Shown: in pieces, positions 18,843-27,123 of the stretch
Layout of the letters: each line of letters opens with the position of its first letter
Position numbering within the stretch: the first letter of the stretch is position 1
Source: Mycolicibacterium thermoresistibile
Lineage (GTDB): Bacteria > Actinomycetota > Actinomycetes > Mycobacteriales > Mycobacteriaceae
DNA: 64,000 bases
Assembly (NCBI RefSeq): GCF_900187065.1
Contig: NZ_LT906483.1
Location: forward strand, 620,001 to 684,000
Direction: 5' to 3'
Notes under the pieces: generated by a model
The model's input: only the letters and a program-made list of their open reading frames with translations
Told to the model about the DNA's origin: nothing
Databases searched by the model: none
Made by a program: the position numbers and the translations under genes

Positions 18843-20054
18843 GTGAGCGTGGTTTCCGCGCTGCAGTTGGCAGTCGGGGCACTACTCGCATTGGCCGTCG
18901 GAGTCGGCATCGGTGCGGGTTTGATCCCACGGCTGCAGGAACGCCGTCGCGCCCGCGCCGCCGAACAGGCCGGCCTCACCGTATCCGAGATGCTCCGGCA
19001 CATCGTTTCCGCAGCTCCGGTGGGCATCATCGTCGTCGACACGTTCCGCGACGTGGTGTACTCCAACGAACAGGCCCGTCAGCTCAACCTGGTTCGCGAC
19101 GGGTTGATCGACGACAAGACGTGGGAAGCCGTCCAACAGACCCTGATCACCGGCGCCGACGGTGACGTGGACCTGTCCGAGGTGAGAACACCGAGCTGGG
19201 GCTGGCCCGGCCGGTCGGCCAACCGGTCCACCCCACGGTCGATCCGCGGGCATGTGCGCCTGCTGACCGACGAGGACCGCCGGTTCGCCGTCGTCTACAT
19301 CAACGACGAGTCCGAACACGCTCGCATGGAAGCCACCCGGCGCGACTTCGTGGCCAACGTCAGCCACGAGCTCAAGACCCCGGTCGGGGCGCTCAAGGTG
19401 CTCGCCGAGGCGCTGCTCGCCTCGGCCGACGACGAGGAGACCGTGCGCCGCTTCGCCGACCGGATGGTCGCCGAATCCACCCGGCTGGCCGACATGATCG
19501 GAGAGCTGATCGATCTGTCCCGGCTGCAGGGCGGCGAACCGTTGCCGGATCTGACCGCGGTCGACGTCGACACCGTGGTCGCCGAGGCGTTGTCGCGGCA
19601 CAAGGTGGCCGCCGACAACGCCGACATCACCATCATCACCGACCCGCCGAGCGGCTACCGGGTCCGCGGCGACTTGGGCCTGCTGGTGACCGCCGTGGCT
19701 AACCTGGTGTCGAATGCGATCGCATACTCGCCCAACGGATCCACCGTGTCGATCAGCAGACAGCGGCGGGGCGGATTCGTCGAGATCTCGGTCACCGACC
19801 GGGGGATCGGAATCGCTCCCGAGGATCAGGAGCGGGTGTTCGAACGATTCTTCCGTGTCGACAAGGCACGGTCCCGGGCCACCGGCGGCACCGGGCTGGG
19901 GTTGGCGATCGTCAAACACGTGGCCGCCAACCACAACGGAACGATCCGGCTGTGGAGTCAGCCGGGCACCGGGTCGACGTTCACGTTGTCGATCCCGGCC
20001 TACCCCGATTCCGATGTCGCATCGGATGAGCGAGAGGACCAGAAACAGTCATGA
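18843..20054 (+). CDS. senX3: Two-component sensor histidine kinase SenX3
   Basis: Membrane sensor kinase that phosphorylates RegX3 in response to phosphate limitation. The 403-residue protein has an N-terminal hydrophobic segment (about residues 5-28), a PAS-like domain (about 50-155, [17 protein letters not shown]), the HisKA dimerisation box with [13 protein letters not shown] (phospho-acceptor H175), and the HATPase_c domain with N box ([12 protein letters not shown]), G1 ([10 protein letters not shown]), F and G2 ([11 protein letters not shown]) boxes. GTG start at 18843. The stop overlaps regX3 by 4 bases, unlike M. tuberculosis, where a MIRU repeat lies between the genes. A PhoB-type box is upstream. 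Confidence 0.96.
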   Translation: MSVVSALQLAVGALLALAVGVGIGAGLIPRLQERRRARAAEQAGLTVSEMLRHIVSAAPVGIIVVDTFRDVVYSNEQARQLNLVRDGLIDDKTWEAVQQTLITGADGDVDLSEVRTPSWGWPGRSANRSTPRSIRGHVRLLTDEDRRFAVVYINDESEHARMEATRRDFVANVSHELKTPVGALKVLAEALLASADDEETVRRFADRMVAESTRLADMIGELIDLSRLQGGEPLPDLTAVDVDTVVAEALSRHKVAADNADITIITDPPSGYRVRGDLGLLVTAVANLVSNAIAYSPNGSTVSISRQRRGGFVEISVTDRGIGIAPEDQERVFERFFRVDKARSRATGGTGLGLAIVKHVAANHNGTIRLWSQPGTGSTFTLSIPAYPDSDVASDEREDQKQS

Positions 20055-20737
20055 CCAGCGTGTTGATCGTGGAGGACGAGGAGTCCCTTGCCGATCCCCT
20101 GGCATTCCTGCTGCGCAAGGAGGGCTTCGAGACCACGATCGTCACCGACGGCCCGTCCGCCCTGGCCGAGTTCGAGCGTTCGGGTGCCGACATCATCCTG
20201 CTCGACCTGATGCTGCCCGGTATGAGCGGCACCGATGTGTGCCGCCGGCTGCGGGCCAAGTCCAAGGTTCCGGTGATCATGGTCACCGCCCGCGACTCCG
20301 AGATCGACAAGGTGGTCGGGCTGGAGCTGGGCGCCGACGACTATGTCACCAAACCGTATTCGGCGCGGGAGCTGATCGCCCGGATCCGTGCGGTGCTGCG
20401 CCGCGGCTCCGACCTCGACGGCGCCGACGTCGACGACTCGGTGCTGGAGGCCGGCCCGGTCCGGATGGATGTCGACCGGCACGTGGTCACCGTCCGGGGC
20501 GAACCGATCACATTGCCGCTCAAGGAGTTCGAACTGCTCGAGTATCTGCTGCGCAACAGCGGCCGGGTGCTCACCCGGGGGCAGTTGATCGACCGGGTGT
20601 GGGGCGCCGACTATGTCGGTGACACCAAAACCCTTGACGTGCACGTGAAACGGCTGCGCTCCAAGATCGAGGAGGACCCGGCCAACCCGGTGCACCTGGT
20701 CACCGTGCGTGGTCTGGGTTACAAGCTGGAGGGCTGA
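20051..20737 (+). CDS. regX3: Response regulator RegX3
   Basis: OmpR/PhoB-family response regulator, 228 residues, partner of SenX3 in phosphate-starvation control. Receiver domain: acidic pocket VEDEES at the N-terminus, phospho-acceptor D52 in ILLDLMLPG, conserved VTAR and VTKPYSARE (Lys near 101). C-terminal winged helix about residues 130-228 with [13 protein letters not shown] and [17 protein letters not shown] recognition helix. The ATG overlaps the senX3 stop (ATGA). Ends nine bases from the convergent Rv0495c-like gene. Confidence 0.97.
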   Translation: MTSVLIVEDEESLADPLAFLLRKEGFETTIVTDGPSALAEFERSGADIILLDLMLPGMSGTDVCRRLRAKSKVPVIMVTARDSEIDKVVGLELGADDYVTKPYSARELIARIRAVLRRGSDLDGADVDDSVLEAGPVRMDVDRHVVTVRGEPITLPLKEFELLEYLLRNSGRVLTRGQLIDRVWGADYVGDTKTLDVHVKRLRSKIEEDPANPVHLVTVRGLGYKLEG

Positions 20738-20746
20738 CGGGCCGGA

Positions 20747-21544
20747 TCACTCGGCCAGCCGGGTGGCCGGATGCACCGCCACCAGGCCGAGCTTGCCGCG
20801 CCGCTTGCAGATCGCGGCCAGTTCGGCGTAGGCCTTCTCGCCCAGCAGTTCGGTCAGCTCGGCGGCATAGGACTGCCACACCGGCCGGGTGCCGACATGG
20901 GCGGCCGGATCACCGGTGCAGTACCAGTGCAGATCATGGCCGCCCTCACCCCAGCCGCGCCGGTCGTATTCGGTGATGGTGGTCTTGAGCACCTCGGTGC
21001 CGTCCGGCCGGGTCACCCACTCCTGGCTGCGGCGGATCGGCAGCTGCCAGCACACATCGGGTTTCATCGTCAGCGGCTCGACCCCGAGCTTGAGGGCCTT
21101 GATGTGCAGCGCGCAGCCGATCCCGCCGGGAAACCCGGGCCGGTTCAGGAAGATGCACGCCCCCTTGTACTTGCGGGTGCGCAGGGCGGCCTCGCCGTCG
21201 TACTCGTCTTCCTCCAGGTAGCCCTTCTTGCCCAGGCCCTTGTCGCGGAACTGCCAGTCCTCATCGGTCAGCTGGTCCACCGCGGCGTCGAGCCGGGCCC
21301 GGTCGTCGTCATCGGTCAGGAACGCGCCGTGCGAACAACAGCCGTCGTCGGGGCGGCGGGCGACGGTGCCCTGGCAGGCGGGGGTGCCGAAGACACAGGT
21401 CCACCGCGACAGCAGCCAGGTCATGTCGGCGGCGATGAGGTGTTCCGGATTGTCCGGATCGTAGAACTCCACCCATTCCCGGGCGAAGTCGAGTTCCACT
21501 TCGCCCACGTGCGATCCGCTCACAGAAAACCACGGTAGACCCAT
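20747..21544 (-). CDS. Cysteine-rich conserved protein, DUF3109-like (Rv0495c orthologue)
   Basis: Protein of 265 residues without signal or membrane segments, function unknown. It carries a set of conserved cysteines: [29 protein letters not shown] and [11 protein letters not shown], an arrangement that suggests metal or Fe-S binding, followed by [12 protein letters not shown] and HWYCTGDP. Adjacent acidic and aromatic motifs fit the DUF3109/YkgJ-like group. ATG at 21544 ([20 protein letters not shown]) is chosen; an upstream frame would cross the divergent ppx start. Only 13 bases separate the two divergent start codons, so control regions must lie inside the genes. Confidence 0.83.
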   Translation of the reverse strand: MGLPWFSVSGSHVGEVELDFAREWVEFYDPDNPEHLIAADMTWLLSRWTCVFGTPACQGTVARRPDDGCCSHGAFLTDDDDRARLDAAVDQLTDEDWQFRDKGLGKKGYLEEDEYDGEAALRTRKYKGACIFLNRPGFPGGIGCALHIKALKLGVEPLTMKPDVCWQLPIRRSQEWVTRPDGTEVLKTTITEYDRRGWGEGGHDLHWYCTGDPAAHVGTRPVWQSYAAELTELLGEKAYAELAAICKRRGKLGLVAVHPATRLAE

Positions 21545-21557
21545 TAGGTTGGAAGCT

Positions 21558-22649
21558 GTGCGATTGGGAGTGCTCGATGTGGGCAGCAACACGGTCCATC
21601 TGCTGATCGTGGATGCCCGCCGGGGCGGTCACCCCACCCCGATGAGCTCGACCAAGGCGTCGCTGCGGCTGGCCGAGCAGATCGACGGCTCCGGGAAGAT
21701 CACCCGCAAGGGCGCCGACAAACTGATCAGCACCATCGGCGAGTTCGCCAGGATCGCGGCGAGCTCGGGCTGCGCCGAGCTGATGGCGTTCGCCACGTCG
21801 GCGGTGCGCGACGCCACCAACACCGAGGAGGTGTTGGAGCGGGTGCGCGCCGAGACCGGCGTCTCCCTTCAGGTGCTGCGCGGCGTGGACGAGTCCCGGC
21901 TCACCTTCCTGGCGGTGCGGCGCTGGTACGGCTGGAGCGCCGGCCGGATCATCAACATCGACATCGGCGGCGGTTCGCTCGAGCTGTCCAACGGGGTCGA
22001 CGAGGAACCCGACGTGGCGTTGTCGCTGCCGCTGGGCGCGGGCCGGCTCAGCCGCGAGTGGCTGCCCGACGATCCGCCCGGGCGGCGCCGGGTGGCGATG
22101 CTGCGGGACTGGCTGGCCACCGAGCTGGCGGAGCCCGCCGCCACGGTGCTGGCGGCCGGTTCGCCGGACCTGGTGGTGGCCTCGTCGAAGACCTTCCACT
22201 CGCTGGCCCGGCTCACCGGGGCGGCGCCGTCCGCGGCCGGTCCGCGGGTCAGACGGACCGTCACCGCGACGGGCTTGCGGCAGGTCATCGCGTTCATCTC
22301 TAGGATGACGACGGCTGACCGTGCGGAATTGGAAGGGGTGAGTGCCGACCGGGCTCCACAGATTGTGGCCGGAGCATTGATAGCCGAGGCGGCTATGAAG
22401 GCGCTGGAGGTCGAGACCGTCGACATCTGCCCCTGGGCTTTGCGAGAGGGGCTGATTTTGCGGAAACTCGACAGTGAGGCCGTCGGCGGAAGCGGAACGG
22501 ACCATCCGTTCGACGTCGGCGGGGCGGACAACCCAGCCACCATCGACGCCGACCAATTCGCCACGGTGTCACCGTCCGCGCGAGAGGCCGGGGCCATGCA
22601 CCCGGCGTCGACGACCAGCCCAGCCGGGCCCAGAGGCAACACACGATGA
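21558..22649 (+). CDS. ppx1: Ppx/GppA-family exopolyphosphatase (Rv0496-like)
   Basis: Hydrolyses inorganic polyphosphate or pppGpp; cytosolic, actin-like ATPase fold. The 363-residue protein starts [20 protein letters not shown] (phosphate loop 1), has [14 protein letters not shown], the [11 protein letters not shown] loop near residue 140 and the [13 protein letters not shown] segment. The GTG at 21558 gives this start; an in-frame TTG at 21549 would add three residues. The 4-base ATGA overlap couples it to the next gene. In M. tuberculosis Rv0496 is described as a short-chain polyphosphatase. In this window it stands together with a PPK2-family kinase and the SenX3-RegX3 phosphate sensor. 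Confidence 0.92.
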   Translation: MRLGVLDVGSNTVHLLIVDARRGGHPTPMSSTKASLRLAEQIDGSGKITRKGADKLISTIGEFARIAASSGCAELMAFATSAVRDATNTEEVLERVRAETGVSLQVLRGVDESRLTFLAVRRWYGWSAGRIINIDIGGGSLELSNGVDEEPDVALSLPLGAGRLSREWLPDDPPGRRRVAMLRDWLATELAEPAATVLAAGSPDLVVASSKTFHSLARLTGAAPSAAGPRVRRTVTATGLRQVIAFISRMTTADRAELEGVSADRAPQIVAGALIAEAAMKALEVETVDICPWALREGLILRKLDSEAVGGSGTDHPFDVGGADNPATIDADQFATVSPSAREAGAMHPASTTSPAGPRGNTR

Positions 22650-23707
22650 CAGAACCAGAAGACAGCAACCGGCCGATCTCGGTCGCGGAGTTGCTGGCCA
22701 GAAACGGCACGATCGGTGCGCCACCGGTCGGCGGCCGGCGACGGCGCCGCCGCGGCAACGCCGATGCGATCACGGTGGCCGAACTCACAGGTGAGATTCC
22801 CGTCGTCGGCGACGACACCGAGCCCGAGGACGCCCAGAAGGACGGCTCCGGGCCGGATGGGTCGGGACGTGCCGCGCCCGTGGAGACGCCCGCCGAACGC
22901 ACCGACGAGCAGGAGCTGCCCGGCCCGACAGGGCGGACGGACCTGCCGAAGCGGGAGACCCCCACGCCGGCACCCGACCGCGACCGCACCGGGCAGGATC
23001 GGTCCGCACACCGCGCCCCGCGCCGCCCGGCGGTCGCCGACAGCGATCCCGACGAGATGGTCCCGGATCCGCTGGATGACGGCGAGGATGCGTTCGAGTC
23101 GCCGGTGGACCTGGCCGATGCGCCCGAAATCGACTATGGCCCTGCGAATTTCGATGACGATGCGGACGGGCCACAGGAGCGCGTCGAGGTCGCCGAGCGG
23201 CGGCCGTGGTCGCGTTCGACGCACGACGAACTGTTCGGCGGCCCGACCGTCGCCGATCGGGACACCCCGTTCGATCTCGACACCGACGACGTCGACGACA
23301 CCGACCTCGAGGGGGACCTGGGCGCCGAGTTCGACGAGACCGACGACGAGACGGACCTCGACGAGGACCTCGACGAGAACCTCGATGAGGAGGTCGTCGA
23401 GGACGACACCGCCGACGTCGGAGCGGGCGAGGGTTCGCGGCTGTCGGCGATCCTGCGCGGCGCCCTGGTGGTCGGGCAGTGCCTGCTGGCGGTGGCGTTC
23501 GGCGCCGGACTGTTCCTCGGTTTCGACCAGCTGTGGCGCTGGAACAGCATCGTCACGCTGGTGCTGAGCATGCTGGTCATCCTCGGCCTGGTGGCCGGGG
23601 TGCGGGTGGTGCGCAAGACCGAGGACATCACCAGCACGATGATCGCGGTGGTGGTCGGGGCGCTGGTCACCTTCGGTCCGTTGGCGTTGCAACTGCAGGC
23701 GAGCTAG
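22646..23707 (+). CDS. Acidic-tailed multi-pass membrane protein (Rv0497-like)
   Basis: Protein of 353 residues. The first about 255 residues are hydrophilic and strongly acidic, with a dense Asp/Glu run near residues 210-250 (DVDDTDLEGDLG, DLDEDLDENLDEE). The C-terminal 95 residues hold three hydrophobic helices (LRGALVVGQCLLAVAFGAGLF, IVTLVLSMLVILGLVAGVRVV, MIAVVVGALVTFGPLALQL). A short start motif RPISVAELLARNGTIG is conserved in mycobacterial homologues. ATGA overlap couples it to ppx. Function unknown; the acidic domain may bind cations or basic partners, which is inference. Confidence 0.83.
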   Translation: MTEPEDSNRPISVAELLARNGTIGAPPVGGRRRRRRGNADAITVAELTGEIPVVGDDTEPEDAQKDGSGPDGSGRAAPVETPAERTDEQELPGPTGRTDLPKRETPTPAPDRDRTGQDRSAHRAPRRPAVADSDPDEMVPDPLDDGEDAFESPVDLADAPEIDYGPANFDDDADGPQERVEVAERRPWSRSTHDELFGGPTVADRDTPFDLDTDDVDDTDLEGDLGAEFDETDDETDLDEDLDENLDEEVVEDDTADVGAGEGSRLSAILRGALVVGQCLLAVAFGAGLFLGFDQLWRWNSIVTLVLSMLVILGLVAGVRVVRKTEDITSTMIAVVVGALVTFGPLALQLQAS

Positions 23708-23725
23708 GGCGGCCGACGAAGCACT

Positions 23726-24571
23726 GTGCGCCCTGCCATCAAGGTCGGATTGTCGACCGCCTCGGTCTACCCGCTGCGGACCGAGGCCGCCTTCGAATAC
23801 GCCGCCCGCCTCGGCTATGACGGTGTCGAGCTCATGGTGTGGGCCGAGTCGGTCAGCCAGGACATCGACGCCGTGGCACGGCTGTCCAAGCGCTACGGCG
23901 TGCCGGTGCTGTCGGTGCATGCGCCGTGCCTGTTAATCACCCAGCGGGTGTGGGGTGCGAACCCGGTTGCCAAGCTGGAGCGCAGCGTGCGCGCCGCCGA
24001 GAAACTGGGAGCCCAGACGGTGGTGGTGCATCCACCGTTCCGGTGGCAGCGCCGGTACGCCGAGGGGTTCACCGATCAGGTGGCCGAACTCGAGGCGTCC
24101 AGCGACGTGCTCGTCGCGGTGGAGAACATGTTCCCGTTCCGCGCCGATCGGTTCTTCGGGGCGGGTGAGGCGTCGATCGAGCGGATGCGCAAGCGCGGCG
24201 GCAAGCCCGGCCCGGGGATCTCCGCGTTCGCGCCGTCCTACGATCCGCTGGACGGCAACCACGCGCACTACACGCTGGACCTGTCGCACACCGCGACGGC
24301 CGGCACCGACGCGATGGACATGGCGCGGCGCATGGGAGACGGCCTGGCGCATCTGCACCTGTGCGACGGCAGCGGCGCCTCGGTCGACGAACACCTGGTG
24401 CCCGGCCGCGGAACCCAGCCGGCGGCGGAGATCTGCCAGATGCTGGCCGCCGGCGACTTCACCGGGCATGTGATTCTGGAGGTCACCACCTCGCGGGCGC
24501 GCAACGCCGACGAACGCGAGGCACTGCTCACCGAATCGCTGCAGTTCGCCCGTCAGCACCTGCTGCGCTGA
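23726..24571 (+). CDS. TIM-barrel sugar-phosphate isomerase/epimerase-like (Rv0498-like)
   Basis: Protein of 281 residues in the AP-endonuclease-2/xylose-isomerase-like TIM barrel superfamily. Barrel landmarks are VGLSTASVYPL, LGYDGVELMVW, VLSVHAPCLL (His/Cys metal region), TVVVHPPFRWQ (His), VAVENMFPF (Glu metal ligand), YTLDLSHTA (Asp, His), HLHLCDGSG (His, Asp) and VILEVTTS (Glu). These are the usual metal ligands of the superfamily, so it is likely a metal-dependent isomerase, epimerase or hydrolase of unknown substrate. GTG at 23726. Order ppx-Rv0497-Rv0498-Rv0499-proC matches M. tuberculosis. Confidence 0.85.
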   Translation: MRPAIKVGLSTASVYPLRTEAAFEYAARLGYDGVELMVWAESVSQDIDAVARLSKRYGVPVLSVHAPCLLITQRVWGANPVAKLERSVRAAEKLGAQTVVVHPPFRWQRRYAEGFTDQVAELEASSDVLVAVENMFPFRADRFFGAGEASIERMRKRGGKPGPGISAFAPSYDPLDGNHAHYTLDLSHTATAGTDAMDMARRMGDGLAHLHLCDGSGASVDEHLVPGRGTQPAAEICQMLAAGDFTGHVILEVTTSRARNADEREALLTESLQFARQHLLR

Positions 24572-24631
24572 CGATCACCCGCCGCGCAGCCACGAGTTCC
24601 AGTCACGAGTCCCCCGGAGGATGTCTTCAGC

Positions 24632-25507
24632 ATGGTCGACAGCACGGTCGAGCCCGGATCCACCTCGTTCACCGACGCCATGACCCTCACCACGGTGAGC
24701 GAGGGTCCCGAACGGTGCGAATACGACGGGGAACTCAACGAGCACTGGACCATCGGCCCGAAGGTGCACGGCGGTGCGATGCTGGCGCTGTGTGCGCAGG
24801 CCGCGCGCAGCGCGCACGCCGTCGGCCGGGACGGTGCCGGCCGCAACGGTGAGGTCGGGACCGTGCAGCCGGTGGCGGTGAGCGCCAACTACCTGTGGGC
24901 CCCCGACCCGGGCCCGATGCGGCTGCGGGCCACGGTGCACAAACGCGGCCGCCGGGTCAGCCTGGTGGATGTCGAACTGACCCAGGGGGACCGCACCGCG
25001 GTGCGGGCCGCGGTGACGCTGGCCGAACCCGAACACGAGGCCGAACCGCTGTTGTCGGTCAACCCCGTGGTGACCCGGATGACCCCCGAACCGCCGCCCG
25101 GTCTGGAACCTATCGGCCCGGGCCATCCGATGGCCGACATCGTGCACCTGGCCCGTGGCTGCGACATCCGCCCGGCGCTGCACACGCTGGAGCCCCGCAG
25201 CGACGGCGGCCCGCCCGTGGTGGAGATGTGGGTGCGGCCCCGCGACGCTGCGCCCGATGTGCTGTTCGCGCTGATGTGCGGGGATGTCTCGGCGCCGGTG
25301 ACGTACGCGGTGCAGCGGTTCGGCTGGGCGCCCACCGTGCAGCTCACCGCCTACCTGCGCGGGCTGCCGGCCGACGGCTGGCTGCGGGTCATCTGCACCA
25401 CCATGCAGATCGGCCAGGACTGGTTCGACGAGGACCACGTCGTGGTCGATCACGCCGGCCGCATCATCGTGCAGACCCGCCAGTTGGCCATGGTGCCGCA
25501 GCGCTAG
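24632..25507 (+). CDS. Double hot-dog thioesterase-like protein (Rv0499-like)
   Basis: Protein of 291 residues with two tandem hot-dog units of the TesB-like (acyl-CoA thioesterase II-type) family. The first unit includes GELNEHWTIGPKVHGGAMLAL, the conserved helix start, and VQPVAVSANYLWAPDPGPMRL; the second includes PDVLFALMCGDVSAPVTY and VQLTAYLRGLPADGWLRVICTT. Hydrolysis of an acyl-CoA is likely; chain length is unknown. ATG at 24632 follows a purine-rich GGAGGA seven or more bases upstream. No signal peptide, so cytosolic. Confidence 0.82.
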   Translation: MVDSTVEPGSTSFTDAMTLTTVSEGPERCEYDGELNEHWTIGPKVHGGAMLALCAQAARSAHAVGRDGAGRNGEVGTVQPVAVSANYLWAPDPGPMRLRATVHKRGRRVSLVDVELTQGDRTAVRAAVTLAEPEHEAEPLLSVNPVVTRMTPEPPPGLEPIGPGHPMADIVHLARGCDIRPALHTLEPRSDGGPPVVEMWVRPRDAAPDVLFALMCGDVSAPVTYAVQRFGWAPTVQLTAYLRGLPADGWLRVICTTMQIGQDWFDEDHVVVDHAGRIIVQTRQLAMVPQR

Positions 25508-25529
25508 CGTCGTCTGCCATGCTTTGAGC

Positions 25530-26393
25530 GTGGCGAGAATCGCGATCATCGGTGGCGGAAACATCGGCGAAGCCCTTCTGTCCGGACTGCTGCGGGCGGG
25601 CCGTCAGGTCAAGGACCTGGTGGTCGCCGAGAAGGACCCGAACCGGGCGAAATATCTCGCCGAGAAGTACGGGGTGCTGGTGACCTCGGTCGGCGACGCG
25701 GCCGAGAGCGCCACCTTCATCGTGATCGCCGTCAAACCCGGCGATGTGGAGAAGGTCATCGACGACATCGCGGAGGCCGCGGCGCGCGCCGACAGCGGCA
25801 CCGACGAGCAGGTGTTCGTGTCGGTGGCCGCCGGGGTGGGCACCGGCTACTACGAGGCCAAGCTGCCGGCCGGCGCCCCGGTGGTCCGGGTGATGCCCAA
25901 CGCCCCGATGGTGGTCGGCGGCGGGGTGAGCGCGCTGGCGCCCGGCCGGTTCGCGACGCCCGAACAGCTCAAGGAGGTCGCGGGGATCTTCGACGCCGTC
26001 GGCGGGGTGCTGACCGTGACCGAGGCGCAGATGGACGCCGTCACCGCGGTGTCCGGCTCCGGCCCGGCCTACTTCTTCCTGATGGCCGAGGCGATGGTGG
26101 ACGCCGGGGTGGCCGTCGGGCTGTCCCGCGCGGTGGCCACCGGTCTGGTCGCCCAGACCATGGCCGGTTCGGCGGCGATGCTGTTGGACCGTCTGGACGA
26201 CGCCGCGAAATCCGCGGCCGGCGCTGCGATGGACACCAGCCCGGCCGAGTTGCGTGCGATGGTTACCTCGCCGGGCGGTACCACCGCGGCTGGTCTGCGA
26301 GAACTCGAACGCGGCGGTTTGCGGGCCGCGGTCGCCAATGCGGTGGAGGCCGCGAAAATGCGCTCTGAACAGCTCGGAATTACATCCGAGTAA
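25530..26393 (+). CDS. proC: Pyrroline-5-carboxylate reductase
   Basis: NADPH-dependent last step of proline synthesis; cytosolic. The 287-residue protein starts MARIAIIGGGNIGEALLSGLL (Rossmann loop), with VIAVKPGDVEKV, VRVMPNAPMVVGGGV, the catalytic/proline-binding VTAVSGSGPAYFF and the C-terminal signature VTSPGGTTAAGLRELERGG. The GTG at 25530 places the Rossmann strand at the normal distance; a TTG at 25524 in frame adds two residues and is also possible. A small perfect hairpin (7-base arms) covers the stop codon and may act in termination. Confidence 0.94.
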   Translation: MARIAIIGGGNIGEALLSGLLRAGRQVKDLVVAEKDPNRAKYLAEKYGVLVTSVGDAAESATFIVIAVKPGDVEKVIDDIAEAAARADSGTDEQVFVSVAAGVGTGYYEAKLPAGAPVVRVMPNAPMVVGGGVSALAPGRFATPEQLKEVAGIFDAVGGVLTVTEAQMDAVTAVSGSGPAYFFLMAEAMVDAGVAVGLSRAVATGLVAQTMAGSAAMLLDRLDDAAKSAAGAAMDTSPAELRAMVTSPGGTTAAGLRELERGGLRAAVANAVEAAKMRSEQLGITSE

Positions 26394-26396
26394 TTC
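26377..26396 (+). terminator. Hairpin across the proC stop
   Basis: GAATTAC (26377-26383) and GTAATTC (26390-26396) are perfect inverted repeats with a 6-base loop; the proC TAA lies in the right arm. AT-rich arms make a weak terminator; could also be an operator. Confidence 0.3.
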
Positions 26397-26533
26397 GCCT
26401 GAATCGGAATTGAATACCCCACACCCGTCGCAGTAACACCACCCGCCACGCTATTCTCCTGGGTGTATGCACGGGTGGGTGCCAGCGGAGGGGAAGCCGC
26501 TGGGACTGCCCGTGCCTGATGGATTGGGTTGCG

Positions 26534-26797
26534 ATGACGTCAATGAACGGGCCATCGGGCCGGGATTCGGCGAGCGGGAAGTCGGCGCGTGATGCGGTGG
26601 ACGCCACCGGAGGTGTGCCGCGAGCTCAATTTCTCACCGTTGCCGAAGTGGCGAGTTTGATGCGGGTCAGCAAGATGACCGTCTACCGACTGGTGCACAG
26701 CGGCGAGCTGCCGGCAGTTCGCGTCGGACGGTCGTTCCGGGTGCATGCCAAGGCGGTGCACGACCTGTTGGAATCGTCGTTCTTCGACGCCGGTTAG
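26534..26797 (+). CDS. Small helix-turn-helix protein, BldC/excisionase-like (Rv0500A)
   Basis: DNA-binding protein of 87 residues. The C-terminal two thirds form a MerR-like/excisionase-type winged helix-turn-helix: FLTVAEVASLMRVSKMTVYRLVHSGELPAVRVGRSFRV. This is the BldC-like arrangement common in actinobacteria. ATG at 26534 (MTSMNGPSG) agrees with the short mycobacterial protein; ATG at 26519 is less likely. It lies before the bS22 gene, as in M. tuberculosis. Targets unknown. Confidence 0.87.
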   Translation: MTSMNGPSGRDSASGKSARDAVDATGGVPRAQFLTVAEVASLMRVSKMTVYRLVHSGELPAVRVGRSFRVHAKAVHDLLESSFFDAG

Positions 26798-26817
26798 CGG
26801 GGCGGGGCAACGGGGCC

Positions 26818-26858
26818 GGTTTCCGGTCGGGATGACCTCGCCGATGACATCGGAAACC
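26818..26858 (+). repeat. Inverted repeat after the Rv0500A-like gene
   Basis: GGTTTCCG (26818-26825) pairs with CGGAAACC (26851-26858), 25-base loop. It is 21 bases after the stop and could end that transcript or be a protein site. Confidence 0.35.
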
Positions 26859-26900
26859 CGATGATTCTCCTGCGCCCGGCGATTTTCGGCCGGCGACCGG

Positions 26901-26931
26901 TTTTCCAACCGCTCGGCCCGCCCGGTAAAGT
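26901..26931 (+). promoter_or_regulatory. Candidate promoter for the bS22 gene
   Basis: A -10-like TAAAGT (26926-26931) is preceded by TTTTCC (26901-26906) at 19 bases. The start would be near 26938, giving a leader of about 55 bases that contains the hairpin. Moderate fit only. Confidence 0.35.
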
Positions 26932-26945
26932 GGCGGGGTCGAGTC

Positions 26946-26967
26946 AGCCGCCCCGTCATGGGCGGCT
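26946..26967 (+). promoter_or_regulatory. Leader hairpin before the bS22 start
   Basis: AGCCGCCC (26946-26953), loop CGTCAT, GGGCGGCT (26960-26967): a perfect 8-pair GC stem ending 24 bases before the ATG. A position just before the ribosome-binding site suits an mRNA control element of a ribosomal-protein gene. Function inferred. Confidence 0.5.
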
Positions 26968-26991
26968 CGGAAAACTTAGGTAACGGAGTCA

Positions 26992-27093
26992 ATGGGTTCA
27001 GTCATCAAGAAACGGCGCAAGCGCATGTCGAAGAAGAAGCACCGCAAGATGCTTCGCCGTACCCGGGTTCAGCGCAGGAAACTCGGCAAGTAA
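26992..27093 (+). CDS. Small ribosomal subunit protein bS22 (33 residues, Rv0500B)
   Basis: Extremely basic protein of 33 residues, [18 protein letters not shown] followed by a second Arg/Lys-rich part ending RRKLGK. The sequence type is the AURKAIP1/COX24-like peptide now recognised in the mycobacterial 70S ribosome as bS22, located near the decoding region of the 30S subunit. ATG at 26992 with GGAG just upstream. It is a real gene despite its size: the codons are conserved across mycobacteria as I recall and the residue pattern is distinctive. A GC-rich hairpin lies in its leader. Confidence 0.9.
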   Translation: MGSVIKKRRKRMSKKKHRKMLRRTRVQRRKLGK

Positions 27094-27123
27094 TTTCGCG
27101 CTTTCGCCGTTAGGCTGGGCCTG

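Noticed and set aside
21869..23920. 683-codon minus-strand frame opposite ppx and the Rv0497-like gene
   Set aside because: Shadow frame; the plus-strand genes have clear family motifs and coupled starts.
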